64,000 bases of DNA from Podarcis raffonei (GCF_027172205.1 NC_070612.1:34869183-34933182); one strand, 5' to 3'. Shown: positions 1 through 12,762, counted from the stretch's first letter. The notes: generated from the sequence alone by a model not told the origin. Translations and numbers: made by a program.

Positions 1-1159
1 ATTTATTTAATAACTTTGGCGTCCCACAGTCACTCATCTGAAATGGTTAACAGAATATCAAAGTCAGAACATTAAAATATCGTAATTCTGTAATATAGTC
101 CTGATGAACAACCTAACATATTAGTGAGAGGATTTTTAAAACAAAAAGGCAAATGATGAGCAGTATCAAAACATATTCAATTTCTGTAGCCCAAACGCCC
201 TCTGAAATGACAATACACCAAGGGGGGTTCTAATATACAGTGCTGAATACATTAATTTCATGCAATATATGCCTTTCCATTCATGCACATGCATTGCTCA
301 TAGGCAAAATAATACTAAGTTCTTGCACTATGTAATAAATGCTTCAGCCAATTGACTTTCTAAGCAATTATGGCTATATCCTAAATGAAACTTCATACAA
401 TGTTTGCTAATTAACTGTTTATTAATCGTTTCTGCTGCTTTATATTTCATTTTTGCAAAAGGACTTATTTACTCGATAGTGATAATATCATAATTCAGTG
501 ATTGCATTTTAAACAGTACTAAATATAAATTTCACAGCTTTATTTCTCAAACATCCCAGTGTACAAAGCACAGGGAAATTGCCTCTAGGTATTGAAAGTT
601 GTTGCCTTTATCACACTGTGCATCTAAATTCCCAAGAATGGTTGATTTACTGAGAATTCTACATGTAAAGCTTTTTCATTGTTACAGTAAGAGGAAATCA
701 CAATCAATATTAATGCCCTCTGCATGGTGCCACTGCATAAAATGTCTTTCAAATGTCTTCACTCCAGGAACACTTGGTTACCCAGGCCAGTACTTAGTTA
801 GGCTTTCCTCTGCATAAAGGATGTATTAGTAATGGATGAGGACTCTGGCATAGTAGAACATAAATACCTAGAATATGCATGTATTTGAATGTTAAAATGC
901 TTAAAAATAAGCAGTCACTTTAGGTGACCAGCACAAGCAGATTCTGTATCTGAAATAACATGCAACCACTCAGTGCTTTCAGCATCTTGTAAAGCAACAT
1001 GCTGCAAAGTGATTTGATGTGCCAATGTGGCAACACATACTTTAAGAACCCTCTGCCATCACCATCATTATTCTTATGTTTTTCTTCTTGAAATATATGT
1101 CACTAATGCAAAAATTATGTGCACGGTCAGTCCCACGGTTGATGTCAACAGCAGGTGAG
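1..1159. other. Intergenic, nothing recognised
   Basis: AT-rich sequence with no convincing coding potential and no repeat family that I can name. The short open frames here have no recognisable domain or splice context. It would be part of the distal intergenic DNA downstream of CETN3. Confidence 0.5.
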
Positions 1160-1392
1160 AATAAGAACGTCCTGCTGGCTCAGGACAATGTCCCGTCTAG
1201 TCCAGCATCCCGTTCTCATAGTGGCCATCAAGAAGCCTGTGAGAAACCATCAAGCAGGACTTGAGTGCCAGAACATTTCCCCCTCCTGTGGTGTCCAGAA
1301 CCTGGTATTCAGAAGCACTGTTGCCTCCAGCTGTGGCTAGTAGCCATTGACAGCCTTCTCCTCTGTGAATTTCTCCAATCACCTTACAAGAG
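1160..1392 (-). mobile_element. CR1-clade LINE 3' fragment
   Basis: The plus strand contains the antisense landmarks seen again at 11352-11735: a ctggctcaggacaatg / cccgtctagtccagcatcc block, then the cctggtattcagaagcactg block, then tagtagccattgacagcc and gtgaatttctccaatc. Read on the minus strand this is the C-terminal and 3' UTR part of a CR1-type LINE. It is diverged and truncated at both ends. Confidence 0.7.
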
Positions 1393-1447
1393 CATTTACA
1401 ACCAGCTTATGGGGCTATCACCCTCAACTGGAAGTTTTGCCCGTATT

Positions 1448-1821
1448 ACAAATTGCCAGTAAAGGTAAAAAGACCCCTGACCATTAGTTTCAGTCGCAGA
1501 CGACTCTGGGGTTGCAGCGCTCATCTCGCTTTATTGGCTGAGGGAGCTGGCATACAGCTTCCAAGTCATGTGGCCAGCATGACTAAGCCACTTCTAGCGA
1601 ACCAGAGCAGCGCATGGAAATGCCGTTTACCTTTCCACCAGAGCGATACCTATTTATCTACTTGCACTTTGACATGCTTTCAAACTGCTAGGTTGGCAGG
1701 AGCAGGGACTGAGCAATGGGAGCTCACCCCGTTGCAGGGATTCGAACCGCCGACCTTTTGATCGGCAAGCTCTGTGATTTAGACCACAGCGCCACTCACG
1801 TCCTTCAACAAATTGCCAGTA
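1448..1821 (-). mobile_element. Sauria-type tRNA SINE with target duplications
   Basis: Full-length SINE (1462-1807) read on the minus strand: tRNA-like head with box B (ggttcgaatccctg on the minus strand), middle region ending in the gcgagatgagcgctgcaacc block, and a tail that reads as a plus-strand taaaggtaaaaag. It is bounded by a 14-bp perfect target duplication, acaaattgccagta, at 1448-1461 and 1808-1821, so the insertion is intact end to end. Confidence 0.9.
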
Positions 1822-1866
1822 CTAAGCCACAATCCATGAAGCCATAACTCACCTAACTCATTTCCC

Positions 1867-2244
1867 AAATGCTACTTATAAGGGACGCGGGTGGCGCTGT
1901 GGGTTAAACCACAGAGCCTAGGACTTGACAATCAGAAGGTTGGCAGTTCAAATCCCTGCAACAGGGTGAGCTCCCATTGCTCAATCCCTGCTCCTGCCAA
2001 CCTAGCAGTTTGAAAGCACGTCAAAGTCAAGTAGATAAATAGGTACCGCTCTGGTGGGAAGGTAAACGGTGTTTCCGTGCGCTGCTCTGGTTCGCCAGAA
2101 GTGGCATAGTCATGCTGGCCACATGACCCGGAAGCTGTACGCCGGCTCCCTCAGCCAATAAAGCGAGATGAACGCCGCAACCCCAGAGTCGGTCACGACT
2201 GGACCTAATGGTCAGGGGTCCCTTTACCTTTAAATGCTACTTAT
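1867..2244 (+). mobile_element. Sauria-type tRNA SINE with target duplications
   Basis: Second copy of the same family (1880-2231), plus strand, starting gggacgcgggtggcgctgtg and ending ccctttaccttta. The target duplication aaatgctacttat is perfect at 1867-1879 and 2232-2244. It lies only about 60 bp from the minus-strand copy at 1462-1807, with the tRNA heads facing one another, so the pair forms a long inverted repeat. Confidence 0.9.
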
Positions 2245-2318
2245 CCAGCTCAAAACCTGTCCTTCTACAACTGCACTACAGTTGGCTGCTTCTTGGAAGA
2301 AATAGCTCATAGGACAAT

Positions 2319-2450
2319 CCAACCTGGTGCCCTACCACTGTTGTTGTCCTAAAACCCCTGTCATTCTTTGCCATTGGCCATGCTGCTTGGCGTTGATGAG
2401 AGTTGTAGTCCCAAAGATCTGGAGGGCATCATGTTGGGAAAGGCTACCAT
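2319..2450. mobile_element. Palindromic hAT-type MITE, diverged
   Basis: Carries the recurring inverted pair of this family: a cattggccatgctgcttggc centre, a gagttgtagtcccaaagatc arm and ctggagggcatcatgttggg at the right end. Better-preserved copies lie at 22398-22552 and 58338-58457. No target duplication could be read here. Confidence 0.5.
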
Positions 2451-3890
2451 GGGAGACAGGATGCATCAAGAGTGAGCCATGACAAGGACAAGCTTTTGGG
2501 AAGTGCCTGAGGGACTTGGTTGGATCCCATGGTAGCCAACACCAGAAATGAGAAGCACTGGCATGGAAACTCCCTATATCAGCTGGGAGAATTGTGTGAT
2601 GATCAATGCTGCAAGTTATGAAAGGGGTAAAATAGGTTTTGTGCAGAGGCTGGTCCCAGGGTCCTCTGAACACCACCTCACCTGCTCTGCTTTCATATTA
2701 TACCTCGTTCAGACTGGAGCCGTACGTTTACCATCTTGCATAGTTAATCAGCTCTAAGGCCGATTAGGGAGTGGGAACAAATATCGGTGTCTGAGTAGTC
2801 CTTATAAAGCAAAACATCTTTCCATTCTCATATGCTGCAATCACGCTTAGTTTTTACTTCTGTGTCTGCTTCTTTTCTTTGTTTTTCTTTTGAAGGACAA
2901 CAATTTTGCCCATTCTTTTGAAAGTCCTTGGGAAGATCCTGGACATATAAATGTCACTAGTGTGTAGTATGTCAGAGATAAAAATACAGATGATTTTTTT
3001 CCCCTTCTAAGTTCAGAAATATTGGCAGGAAGCAAATAATCTTTTCTTCTTCTTCTCCAAAGACTGTTTTAAAAAAGAAAGAAAAAGAAATCACACACCC
3101 CTCCACCGCCCAGAATGTATCTTCATACCAGTTCACACTTCAAAGACTTTTAGTTTGGTTGCTTTCCCAACATGTAGCATTATAATGATGTAACTTGCAA
3201 TCCAGTAAATTATATATTAAACGTCTGGACCAAATGCTCTTAAAATACACTCAAAGGATACTAAATGTATCTTGTGCATTCTTTACTAACTCTATGCTAT
3301 CAAGTAATTGATACATATCCCACAAAGCATCTAAAAATACCCAGGCAGTCTAAGAGATCGCTGCAATTTCTTTTACTCTTTGTAGTTGATGACCACAGAA
3401 ACCAATTTAAAGATCCAGCTATGGTACCGTTCAGGAAGTTAAGAGGGGAGACCACGTTCTATAATGCCAGTGCTCGCTTTGCACTCCGTTAGTTGCCAAT
3501 GGCACACTGCGTCAAAAAATAGAATAAGCTCAGGAATTAAAACAGCAACACACAATGCATCAACAATTTGCATTGTTGTAGATTTTTTTCTAATGTAATT
3601 TACCAGAAAAGCACAAAACTGTCAACTGGGTGAAGAAAAGATAGGGAGATGTAGCTACAGTAAGCCTAAAGCCAAAATCTCATACAGTCAAAACACATTG
3701 GGTTCAATGGTGGGTGGGTTGCCATTTTTCCTGGATGCCTGTCCCTTTTCCACATACATATATACAGTGTTTGTGTGTGCGCACACGCATGTGCGTGTGC
3801 GTGCATGCCAAGCATGTAATACTGAATGCATACAAGTTAAATGTACATAAATTGTGGGATTACTGTATGAACTTTAAAGCTCAGTGGCCA
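2451..3890. other. Intergenic, nothing recognised
   Basis: No gene, RNA gene or clear repeat family was seen. It contains a GT-rich patch at about 3770-3810 (alternating purine-pyrimidine, tgtgtgcgcacacgcatg). Confidence 0.4.

Positions 3891-3927
<37 letters not shown>
3891..3927. repeat. Compound microsatellite (TC)n(TG)n
   Basis: Uninterrupted TC dinucleotides run straight into TG dinucleotides. The same compound structure, but longer, is found at 44409-44485. Confidence 0.9.
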
Positions 3928-4133
3928 ACCCAAACAAATCATCCCATTCATGCAAGGACTTGTGACTGGAACTTCCTCTTCTCCTCCTGCACTCCCCCCA
4001 AATGTGTACTGGATGTTCCCCAAGTCCTCCAGAGCAGTTGAGGAGGCACACATAGGGCACATGGGGAGAGGGGGACAGCTCCATTGCCCCAGCAGAAGTC
4101 CTTGCATGAATAGGATGATTTGGTTGGATAGAA
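3928..4133. repeat. Inverted-repeat element, possible MITE
   Basis: The sequence caaatcatcccattcatgca near 3935 recurs inverted as tgcatgaataggatgatttg near 4104-4123, giving arms of about 30 bp around a 130-bp unpaired centre. This looks like a small non-autonomous DNA transposon, but no flanking duplication is clear. Confidence 0.45.
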
Positions 4134-4160
4134 CCCAATACACATGCTATTTTTGGAAAC

Positions 4161-4565
4161 CATTAGAGCAGGGGTCCCCAAACTAAGGCCCGTGGGCCAG
4201 ATAAGGCCCAAGGGACTCGTTTATCCGGCCTGTGGCGCCCCCTGCTACCGCCACCCACTCTTACCAGTGCTGCGCTGCCTGGCTGCCCACTTCCAGGTCG
4301 GAGGAACACCAGAAATAGCTTGTGCACATGCACAAGCATTATTTGTGCATGCGCAAGCATTATTTCCGGTGCACATCCGGGTCAGAGGAGGCCCTTGCAC
4401 ATGTGCACAAGCTATTTCTGGTGCTCCTCCGACCCAGACATGCACCCAAAATAGCGTGTGCGCACACGTATGGGCACACGCTCCCCTGCCCTCCGGCCTG
4501 CTGTGCGATCGGCGCTGGAGACGCCGGCCTGAGGCGCGGTAAGTTTGCTGACACCTGCATTAGAG
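4161..4565. mobile_element. hAT-family MITE with perfect 8-bp duplication
   Basis: The element at 4169-4557 starts caggggtccccaaactaagg and ends agtttgctgacacctg, imperfect inverted termini of the hAT type. The 8-bp duplication cattagag is perfect at 4161-4168 and 4558-4565. The interior is GC-rich with repeated cacatgcacaagc/gcgcaagc motifs. Open frames through it are not genes. Confidence 0.9.
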
Positions 4566-5039
4566 ACTGTCCTGGTATTAACTGGTACATAAATGTATTA
4601 AATAAATGTCATATGTTACTTTAAGATTACATTATGCTCTTACCCTTGTGGTCTTAGACCATTTGTTTTTGAGTGCTTTTGTTTCAAGGGCCATCTTTAG
4701 CATCATTCCATGGTGTTGCTCTAGTAATAGGAGTCCATCACCGAGGTGTAATGGGGAAATACTGAATACTGTCTGTGGTTTTTGAGATTAGCTGTCAATA
4801 GTGAACTCATGAACACATGAGCAAATATTTTGCAATGCACACCCATTAATGTTTTCACTTTAGTTATCTTGTGCAGATTGTGTTTAAATACCTTATCCGT
4901 ATTATTTTCTGTCAGCTCCTGCTTCTCAGTATGGTCCAGTTCCCAGGAGGCTCTCCTCTTGATTGACACACCAAGTAACATCTGGAGCTGCCCTTACATC
5001 CTGTTAAGAACATAGGAAAGATGAGCAAGTAAAATCCTC

Positions 5040-5860
5040 AATGATATACTGGGCAATAGATATCGGTCATAATATAGTCATGGAAGCATGGGAAGTTGTG
5101 GAATATGGGTATAAAATTTACAGCATGTTATGGTTTAAGAGAAAATTATATGAAAATGATATATCATTGGTTTCTAACACCGAATAAACTGGCAAAAATG
5201 TATAAATCTAAATAAAACAACTGTAAAAAGAAAGAAGGTTCTTTTTATCATATGTGGTGGTCTTGTAGTAAGGTTAAAGATTACTGGGAAATGATATATA
5301 ATGAATGGAAAGGGATGTTCAAAATAACCTTTGTAAAAAAAACAAAACCCCAGAAGCTTTTCTTTGGGGAATTATAGGGACAGAACTACCTATATTGTAT
5401 AGAAATTTATTTATGTATGCTACTACAGCAGCAAGAATGCTACTCACCCAAAATTGTAAAGAAGCAGAAGTTCCAGCAAAGGAAGAATGGGTACAAAAAC
5501 TTATGGAATATACAGAAATGGTGAAACTAACCAGAAGAATAAGAAAACAAGATAACAAACTTTTTATAAAAGAATGGAAATGGTTTATTAAATATTTACA
5601 GATAAGTTGCAAACAGGTAAAAACATTGACAGGATTATTGTAATAACCTGCAGCATCATAAGGGTATATATTTAAAGTAGATAATTAAATGAGCAAATTA
5701 AATGAATTTGGATATGCAGAAGATATTAAAAAAATAAATTTAAGGAACCGCAGAAAGAGAGGGAATGAAGTCAAACTTTGAAATGTTAAAATGACTGTAA
5801 AATTAATGAAATGTATAAATTTGAAAAGTATAAATAAAAACTTTAAAAAATAATAACAAC
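5040..5860 (+). mobile_element. L1 LINE, ORF2 C-terminal fragment
   Basis: Broken translations on the plus strand resemble the C-terminal part of L1 ORF2: a zinc-knuckle-like FYHMWWSCSKVK stretch near 5250, then an open frame at 5305-5643 containing EAFLWGIIGTELPILYRNLF and MYATTAARMLL. The same region of a related element is found on the minus strand at 59799-60368. It ends in an A-rich tract at about 5840-5860. It is 5' truncated and inactive. Confidence 0.85.
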
Positions 5861-5863
5861 AAT

Positions 5864-6023
5864 ATAGGAAGCTACTTTGTACTGAGCCAGTCCATCTAGT
5901 GCAGTATTGCCTGCAATGACTTTCTGGGCTTTCAGACAAGGGGACAGACACTCCCAGCCATATCTGAGGTTGCTGGACATAGGACATTCTGGAAGCAGTT
6001 CTTCTACCATTGAGCTCCAGACC
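5864..6023 (-). mobile_element. tRNA-derived SINE
   Basis: On the minus strand it reads from a degraded tRNA-like head (gagctcaatggtagaag) to the tail actggctcagtacaaagtag. The same family appears in part at 34618-34720 and 40652-40740. It directly abuts the A-rich 3' end of the L1 fragment. Confidence 0.65.
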
Positions 6024-7925
6024 TTCATCTCATTCAGCTCAAGTATTCCAAAACATGTGGAAACAGTCACTGTGTTTGCTCTCACATAGACAGCTTGGGG
6101 AAATGACAAGGCTTTATTTAACCTCTCATCTAAGGAAACGGAGCCCACAGGCCATTCTGTCTCAGTTCACCTCCCATCATTTTATTTCCTAAACACTCCT
6201 TCTGTTTGTTAGGGAAGTTCAGGTTAAGAATCCACAGCTGTTGTCTATATGGCAGGTGCCATCAAGATGAAGTAGGCAGGTAGTCACAAAAGATGGCATC
6301 CTGCTTAACAAACTGGCTTCACCCCTGACTTGGCTCATCATCCCAAGGGTGTCACCACCTCCTTCAAAGTGGAACTCTGTGAGAAATCCAGCCATTTGGA
6401 GATTTTGTGGCTTCGTTACAATTTGCCTCTCAAGTAAAGCAAAAGTTTGTCGGCAAAAGGGCATAATGATATTTGTTTGTTTTACACGGAAAGTAAATAC
6501 AAGCACCCAGAGGAAAGTGATAAAGAAGAGCAAAGTATTGGGTGACATCAATCCTAACATTACTCCCAAACGGTGAAGAGTTTGCCTAGTTGCACCTGTG
6601 GTTTCTGCACAACCCCCAGGGTCTGCCACCTGGAGCTCCTTGGAAAAGAAGTAGGATAAAACTGCAATAAATTCTACTATGTACCTTAGTGGCTGCACAA
6701 CATCTTACAAAAATGGAATCCAACCATTGGATTTGCCAGTTGCACTAACAGTATGGGCTTTACACTGGCAGGATGATGCCACTGAATGCAATCCATTAAA
6801 AAATGTTCTGTCCCCCATGCCCTAAATAGGCAGTTGAGTCATATCCGTGAGCTCTGAGGGGCAAGTATGCTGCTGCTCATCATACAGACAAGTTGCTCAC
6901 CCAGTCCCACCGAGTACAGGAGAAGAAAGAGATTCTTTCCCTGGCCAAGGTGTGTCTGACCAACACACCTCTGCTTCCATTCATTACAATGAAGCTGGAA
7001 TCTGAGACCACATATTGAAATGACGGCACAATTTCTCAGGAAAGCTAGATGCATTATTTGGTTCTCTGCCAGCTACAGAATCCAGAAGAGAAGGTAGGTA
7101 ATTGTATCCTCCTTGATTACGATGGTTGTTGGCTTTTGAGCATTGCTACTAATAATAGTGGCTACAAAAACAAAGATACCACCACAATGCATTTCTTGTT
7201 TGCACCAGATGAATCGCTGGGAACTTGTTTTGCATGAGTGCTATATGGGTGATTTTCGTGGGTGAAATAAGCAAAAGCATTACTCATTGCCATCTGTGAC
7301 AAACGATTACCAGATTTTGTCTAGTGTGAGCATATGTCCACAGTAAGCATGTACAGTATAAGTGGAGCTGCATTATAATCCGAAAAGAGCTCACAAAAAA
7401 TGGCAAATAATGTAACTGTGAACCTCCTCAAAACACCGCATATATACATACGTATGTACATGCATACATATGTCTGAGATCAAGAATGAAACTTAAGTGT
7501 AACAGACCTTTGAAGAAATATAACAAGGTGGACCGGTTTATGCTAGTTAAAAATAGTTGCAGTCGCCCCCACCCACCCTGCCAGTACAATTTGAAGTAAT
7601 GTGGTTAATAGTATCACTCAAAGCACCTACAAGCAGTCAGTTCCACAGCATGAGATACCCTCTATGCAAAATTATAGAGTCTAGACTGTTCAGCTAGTCT
7701 GGGGGAGTCTGAATAGCCTTAAATATATTGCAATCATAGGAGTGCCTTTGCGTGCATATATAAATATGGGAACTAAAAGTTCAAAGCAGATATTGTATGT
7801 TATTTCTCAACACCACTAAAGCAGGTTGTTGTGTCCAGAAATCTCTGCGTTGAGAAATATATGGGTGGATGGGAAGCAGATCTGGATCTGTGAGTTGATC
7901 TCTAGGTGATTATAATTTGCTTATT
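6024..7925. other. Intergenic, nothing recognised
   Basis: No supported gene or repeat. A 159-codon open frame on the minus strand (6219-6698) has no domain, no splice context and ordinary composition, so I treat it as chance. Confidence 0.4.
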
Positions 7926-8127
7926 ATTTAGAATAGTGGTTCCCAAACTTTTTCCTGCATGAACTACTTGAAGAATGTTGAGGGTCTTGGTGAACCATTT
8001 AACAATTTTCTGCCTGTTGTAGCAATAGTTATGTGCTGTGTTATATACATTTTTTAATTCTGTTTTACAGACATGCTATGGAGCACTGAATGAAACTCAT
8101 GGAGCATTGGGAACCCCTGATTTAGAA
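7926..8127. mobile_element. hAT-family MITE with perfect 8-bp duplication
   Basis: The element at 7934-8119 has inverted termini tagtggttcccaaact / gggaacccctg, typical of hAT. The 8-bp duplication atttagaa is perfect at 7926-7933 and 8120-8127. The interior contains the ctgcatgaactacttgaaga and ggagcactgaatgaaact blocks. Confidence 0.88.
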
Positions 8128-8644
8128 TACTTACACTCCATTGTCTGAAGAGGCTCTCAAAACAGTTTTCAATAGATGTGCACGATACATTCAGAAAGGT
8201 CTCCAAATAAAATCTGTAGCAACACAGTGCTGGGTTTATTAAGGCAGCATTCTTTGCCCTCATTTTGAGTCTTCACCAGTTAACTGCCCTGCCAAGCAGC
8301 AGATTAACTAAGGATGTCTGAGGCATCTGAGGCTGAGCAGCTGGACCTGAGTAACACAGCCCAAGGTGAGACCAACTCTTTAGTTGTTGGCAGTTCCCAG
8401 GCAAGAGTGTTCACTGGGGATCTCTGAGACAAACTTGAGGTCAGAAAAATGTGTGGATAAATTGTCAGGTGTAGTAACACAAAACTGTGAGAGATTGCAG
8501 TCAAACATAACTATGTATGTGTGCTAGTTGCAGCAGAAAGGGGTTAAGACCAGAGAGTTCTATATCCTAGACCCAGCTAGGTCATGCCCCCCCTCTCATC
8601 TGTGGGGGAGGAAGTGAAGTTTCTTCTATTTCCTTTCCTCACTC
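8128..8644. other. Intergenic, nothing recognised
   Basis: No supported gene or repeat family was seen. Confidence 0.4.
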
Positions 8645-8907
8645 TCTTCCAGTGAGAGCCAGTGTGGTGTAGTGGTTAAGAGTGGTAGACTCCAGATTAG
8701 TGAACCAGATTAGCGTCTCCGCTCCTCCACATGCAGCTGCTGGGTGACCTTGGGCCGGTCACACTTCTTTGAAGTCTCTCAGCCTCACTCACCTCACAGA
8801 GTGTTTGTTGTGGGGGAGGAAGGGAAAGGAGATTGTTAACAACTTTGAGACTCCTTCGGGTAGTAATAAAGCAGAATATCAAATCCAAACTCTTCTTCTT
8901 CTTCCAG
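8645..8907 (+). mobile_element. MIR/CORE-type tRNA SINE
   Basis: The head gagccagtgtggtgtagtgg has a box A-like tract. The central gctgctgggtgaccttgggc is the CORE motif shared with mammalian MIR. The 3' part ends actcttcttcttcttc. An 8-bp duplication tcttccag flanks it at 8645-8652 and 8900-8907. A minus-strand copy lies at 63281-63528. Confidence 0.85.
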
Positions 8908-11351
8908 CCATGTAACCGATCAGGACAGATGTGTCAGAACTTGCTCCTAGTTCAGACCACATCTTTGAAACTATATAGTGCATTTTGCACTCAGTAGTAA
9001 TCTATCCGTGTTCAGCTTGCTGCTGCATGGAACAATGAATGGATCACACCTTTGGATTTAATAAGTAAAGGGGTAGGGGGGGGTCAAGAACTTTAAAGCA
9101 GACTAAACGGGGTATGCAAAGGGTTTAACAACCTATATTCCACACTATACTGCTGCTTAATTCTGAGACTGTTTATTACTCTGCTGGGGGCTCTCTCCCG
9201 CTAGAGTGTGTGCAAAGGGCCACATTTTGAATCCAGGCACCCAGCCCATTCTTTTATTATTTACACATGTGAGTCATAAGGATTCATATAATTTTCCTCC
9301 CACAGAAACTATACCAAGGAGCCTTCAATCTTGTCCATATTTTCAAGTGGAATTCAGTCAAGTACTATCAAATTCAGATTGCTCAGTTGTAGTTGATTGG
9401 AAGGTCTTCTGCAGCAAACCTACTTCCCAAAAGGATCAGACTTTATGCAATATGGAAAGTGTTGATGAAATGCACTGAAAGGTATAGGATAACACTTTGC
9501 TTTGATGCAATGTCATCTAACCTTCCTGCAACTAAATCGGGATGGATGCTCAATAAACAGGTAATCTGGAAGCTATGTATAAATAAAAAAACCAATAAGG
9601 GATCTTAGAAAGGAGCAGTTGTATGCACTATGAGTGGCCCATTTATGAGGATTAGGTCCAATGCTAATTCTTTGGGGTTAAGTCACCACACAGTGATATT
9701 GCATCCTCAGTGCTCCTAGGTAAAAACTACTCTTGTTTAAGTGTTTCCCTGTGATGATCTCAGTTTCACTAAAAGCACACTGAAGCAGGGAAGACTTCAT
9801 GTTTATAGGATCTACTTTGTGTTTTACTAGAACCCCCAGTTCCACCAACTGGAGCCAGGTGCAAAATTAAAGATCAGGGGTTCTCTGAGCAAGGACTTGT
9901 TTTAAGTACGATACCAAAACTTAAGTAAGCTCACATTTCTTCCACAAAAGGACTCACTTTCTCAAAAATCAGTTTCTGGTTATTCCAAGCTGTCTTCATT
10001 TCAACTGTCTAATGTGTTGGTAGTGCCATTTGGTCATTGCTATTTTTAAATAACTGGGGGACAAAAACTCAGCAATCTGGTACAAATTACCCAAAGATTA
10101 ACCAGTAGATCCTAACCTACTGTCTGCCTTCCTCTGCTTTAAAGTGTATGGTATTTCCCCAGGTTGTTGTAATTTGTGAGAGTACCACTTGGCGGTGCTT
10201 TCACAAGAAGGCTTTACCTCACAAGTAGGAAAATGTGATGGCACTTCTACCCCACAGTGGGCATTCGAATCAATCTGGATTTCTAATTCCCACTGAAATT
10301 TCAAAAAAATGTGTGTGTTTAAGTTCAAGCTTTTAATATTTTATCCATTAATTAAGTTCTATTTCTAGTGACATTGAGTCCCTTCAGTTTGTTTATTAAC
10401 CTACCATAATTTTTACATCAGTTGTGCACATTGCAACTGAGGTACAACATTCTGCCTCCACAAACGCTCCAATACCATAACAGTGGGATTGATACAGTCA
10501 TCGTACTTCAACTCCCATGCACTGATTCAGTGAGAGGATAAAGCGCAGTGCAGTTTCGCTTAGTCTGCAGCGCTTCAAGGTCAGGATTTATTGTAATGTA
10601 AATCACAAAGCAATTTTATCTTGACAGAGATTATATACTGTTAAAATATTTCTCGATGAATTTAGCGATGCGTTTGCTTTTTCTTTGCAACTGCTGTGTG
10701 AGTTGGACTTTAGCCCAGAAAAGAATGAGATAGCAGCAGCCTGCTTGGTTTACCAGCAACAACTTAAACCTCTCTTCCCAGAGCAGTTCAGGGTTCAGAA
10801 ACAATAAAATAAAAAATAAAAAAATCCATTGTTCCTGAACCTAGCCCTCTCTCAACCAACTGTGAGTGTGCACACATGTGCATTTCACATAAGTACATGT
10901 GTGTGCGTGCTATGGATTGTATCCAAAGGTGCCTTTATGCATGCAAACATGCATTCTGCTCCCAGAGGAATATTTTACACCTTATGCTGAGTGTAATGAA
11001 GGAAAGGTGAAACTAGATTCAGCCTCTCACACAAGCAGAAGCATGAGACCTGTAGAAGATTGCACACTATTTTCCTGACATTTTGATTGCTCTAATAGAA
11101 GTTTTGCACTAATATGGATTTTGGAATTTTACCTAATAGAGGTACTCTTGGGCACCGTCTCACAGAAGCTATTTTCTCCGTTCTGCTCATGATTCTATGG
11201 GTAGAATACCATATACAGTACTTTGCACAAACACTAACTGTTGTTGGGGAGGGAAACCATCTTTCCCTTGGCTTTTGCCCTCCATCCACTCACGGCACTG
11301 AGATACACACACACACGCTTTTCACATGTAAACAGCTGGATGAAGTAAGAA
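8908..11351. other. Intergenic, nothing recognised
   Basis: No supported gene or classified repeat. It contains short GT-rich patches (about 10862-10912) and AT-rich unique-looking DNA. Distal regulatory elements are possible but cannot be judged from one sequence. Confidence 0.4.
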
Positions 11352-11735
11352 TGTAAGAAGATGCTGCTGGATCAGGCCAATGGCCCATCTAGTCCAGCAT
11401 CCTATTCACAAAGGGGCTAACCTGATGCCTGTAGGAAACCCACAAGCGGGATTCGAACACAAGATCACCTTCCCCTCCTGGGGTCTCTAGAAACTGGTAT
11501 TTCGACATGTTGCTGCCTCCAGCTGTGAAGGCAGAGCAGAGCCATCATGGCTAATAGCCACCAATAGCCCTGCCCTCCATGAATTTGTCTAATCCTCTCT
11601 CAGAGCCATCTAGGTTGGTGGCCTTTACTGCCTCCTGTGGGAATGAGAGCCATAGTTTAACTATGAGCTGCAAAGAGGCACTTCCTTTTATTGGATGTCC
11701 ATGAGTTGAATGGCACAATCTTAGCTTTCTCAGTA
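11352..11735 (-). mobile_element. CR1-clade LINE 3' end
   Basis: The plus strand reads taagaagatgctgctggatc, ggcccatctagtccagcatc, gccatcatggctaatagcca, ccatgaatttgtctaatcct and gccatagtttaactatgagc. On the minus strand this corresponds to the end of the CR1 reverse transcriptase frame and the 3' UTR, the same region as 1160-1392 but longer and better preserved. Confidence 0.8.
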
Positions 11736-12762
11736 AAATAAATAAAGAAGTGAGTTAAACTCACATAATGCCTGTTTCTTATGAAGAATGTATTTTATAG
11801 AACACAAAAAAAGATCAAACGTGTGTAGATTTTTAAATGTTCACTTTTTGTCTGTGGTGCTATAAAGAAATCTGAGATTACTTTAAAAATTAGATGTCTA
11901 AAAAAATCAAAGATTACAACGGGTGAAAATCTCTATACCTTTTAAGGTGTCAATGCACTGACAGAGTTAAAAGACCACTTTTTCCCTTCATTTCTTCTTC
12001 AGATGCTGCTATATAATAACAATAGGTCCCCCTAGTGGGGGAAAAAGCTAAAATCTATGCTGTTCAACTTCTAAATTTATCTGTGCTAATCCACTATAGC
12101 AACCTTGATTGTTACATTCAAAGTTCTCTCCCACTCGTAAAAATGAATGCTTGAAGAGATTTAATTAAGCTTTGTATGCCACTTTAATAATATCATGCAA
12201 GATATGTTGTTTCTTCAGTACTGAATTGCTTCATTAAGCAATCACATCAGAAGCCCCACCAGTCCAGATACAAGCGCAAAAATGGAAATCTACCTGCTAA
12301 GTATTTCATCACGTTAACAGAATACTCAATCCATTACATTGGATTTACCGTTGATAGGTACCAAGTTCCTCAAATAGTATAACAATGCAAAATAAGCGCA
12401 GACCTACAACTACATAGTTTTAAAAAGGATTTGGGGGATATGGTGGGAATTAATAGGTAGCATGTGCATGTGTGCTAGTGCACACACTAAAAATTAGTTC
12501 TAACATGAAAACATTGTGTCTGGAGAAGTAAGAAGACAATTCATCTCCCTTTGTAATTGGTGAGTTTCCTAAACCTTGTCTCACACTAAGATAATTTTCT
12601 GTTATGATGTATATAAAACAGAGAGAACAAATATAACAGATAATAATTAATAGAGAAAAACAAAATTATAAAATGGGCATGTTGAGTGAGTACAGTTATG
12701 CATTGGTTAAAATAATGATGTCCAAGTAAAGAATATTAGCACTACTGTATCTGATTATCAAA
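11736..12762. other. Intergenic, nothing recognised
   Basis: AT-rich, no supported gene or repeat family. Confidence 0.4.

Noticed and set aside
4144-4542. 132-codon His/Ala-rich open frame and overlapping frames
   Set aside because: Lies within a hAT MITE bounded by a perfect 8-bp duplication.
6219-6698. 159-codon minus-strand open frame
   Set aside because: No recognisable domain and no known gene at this position; hydrophobic stretches alone are not enough.
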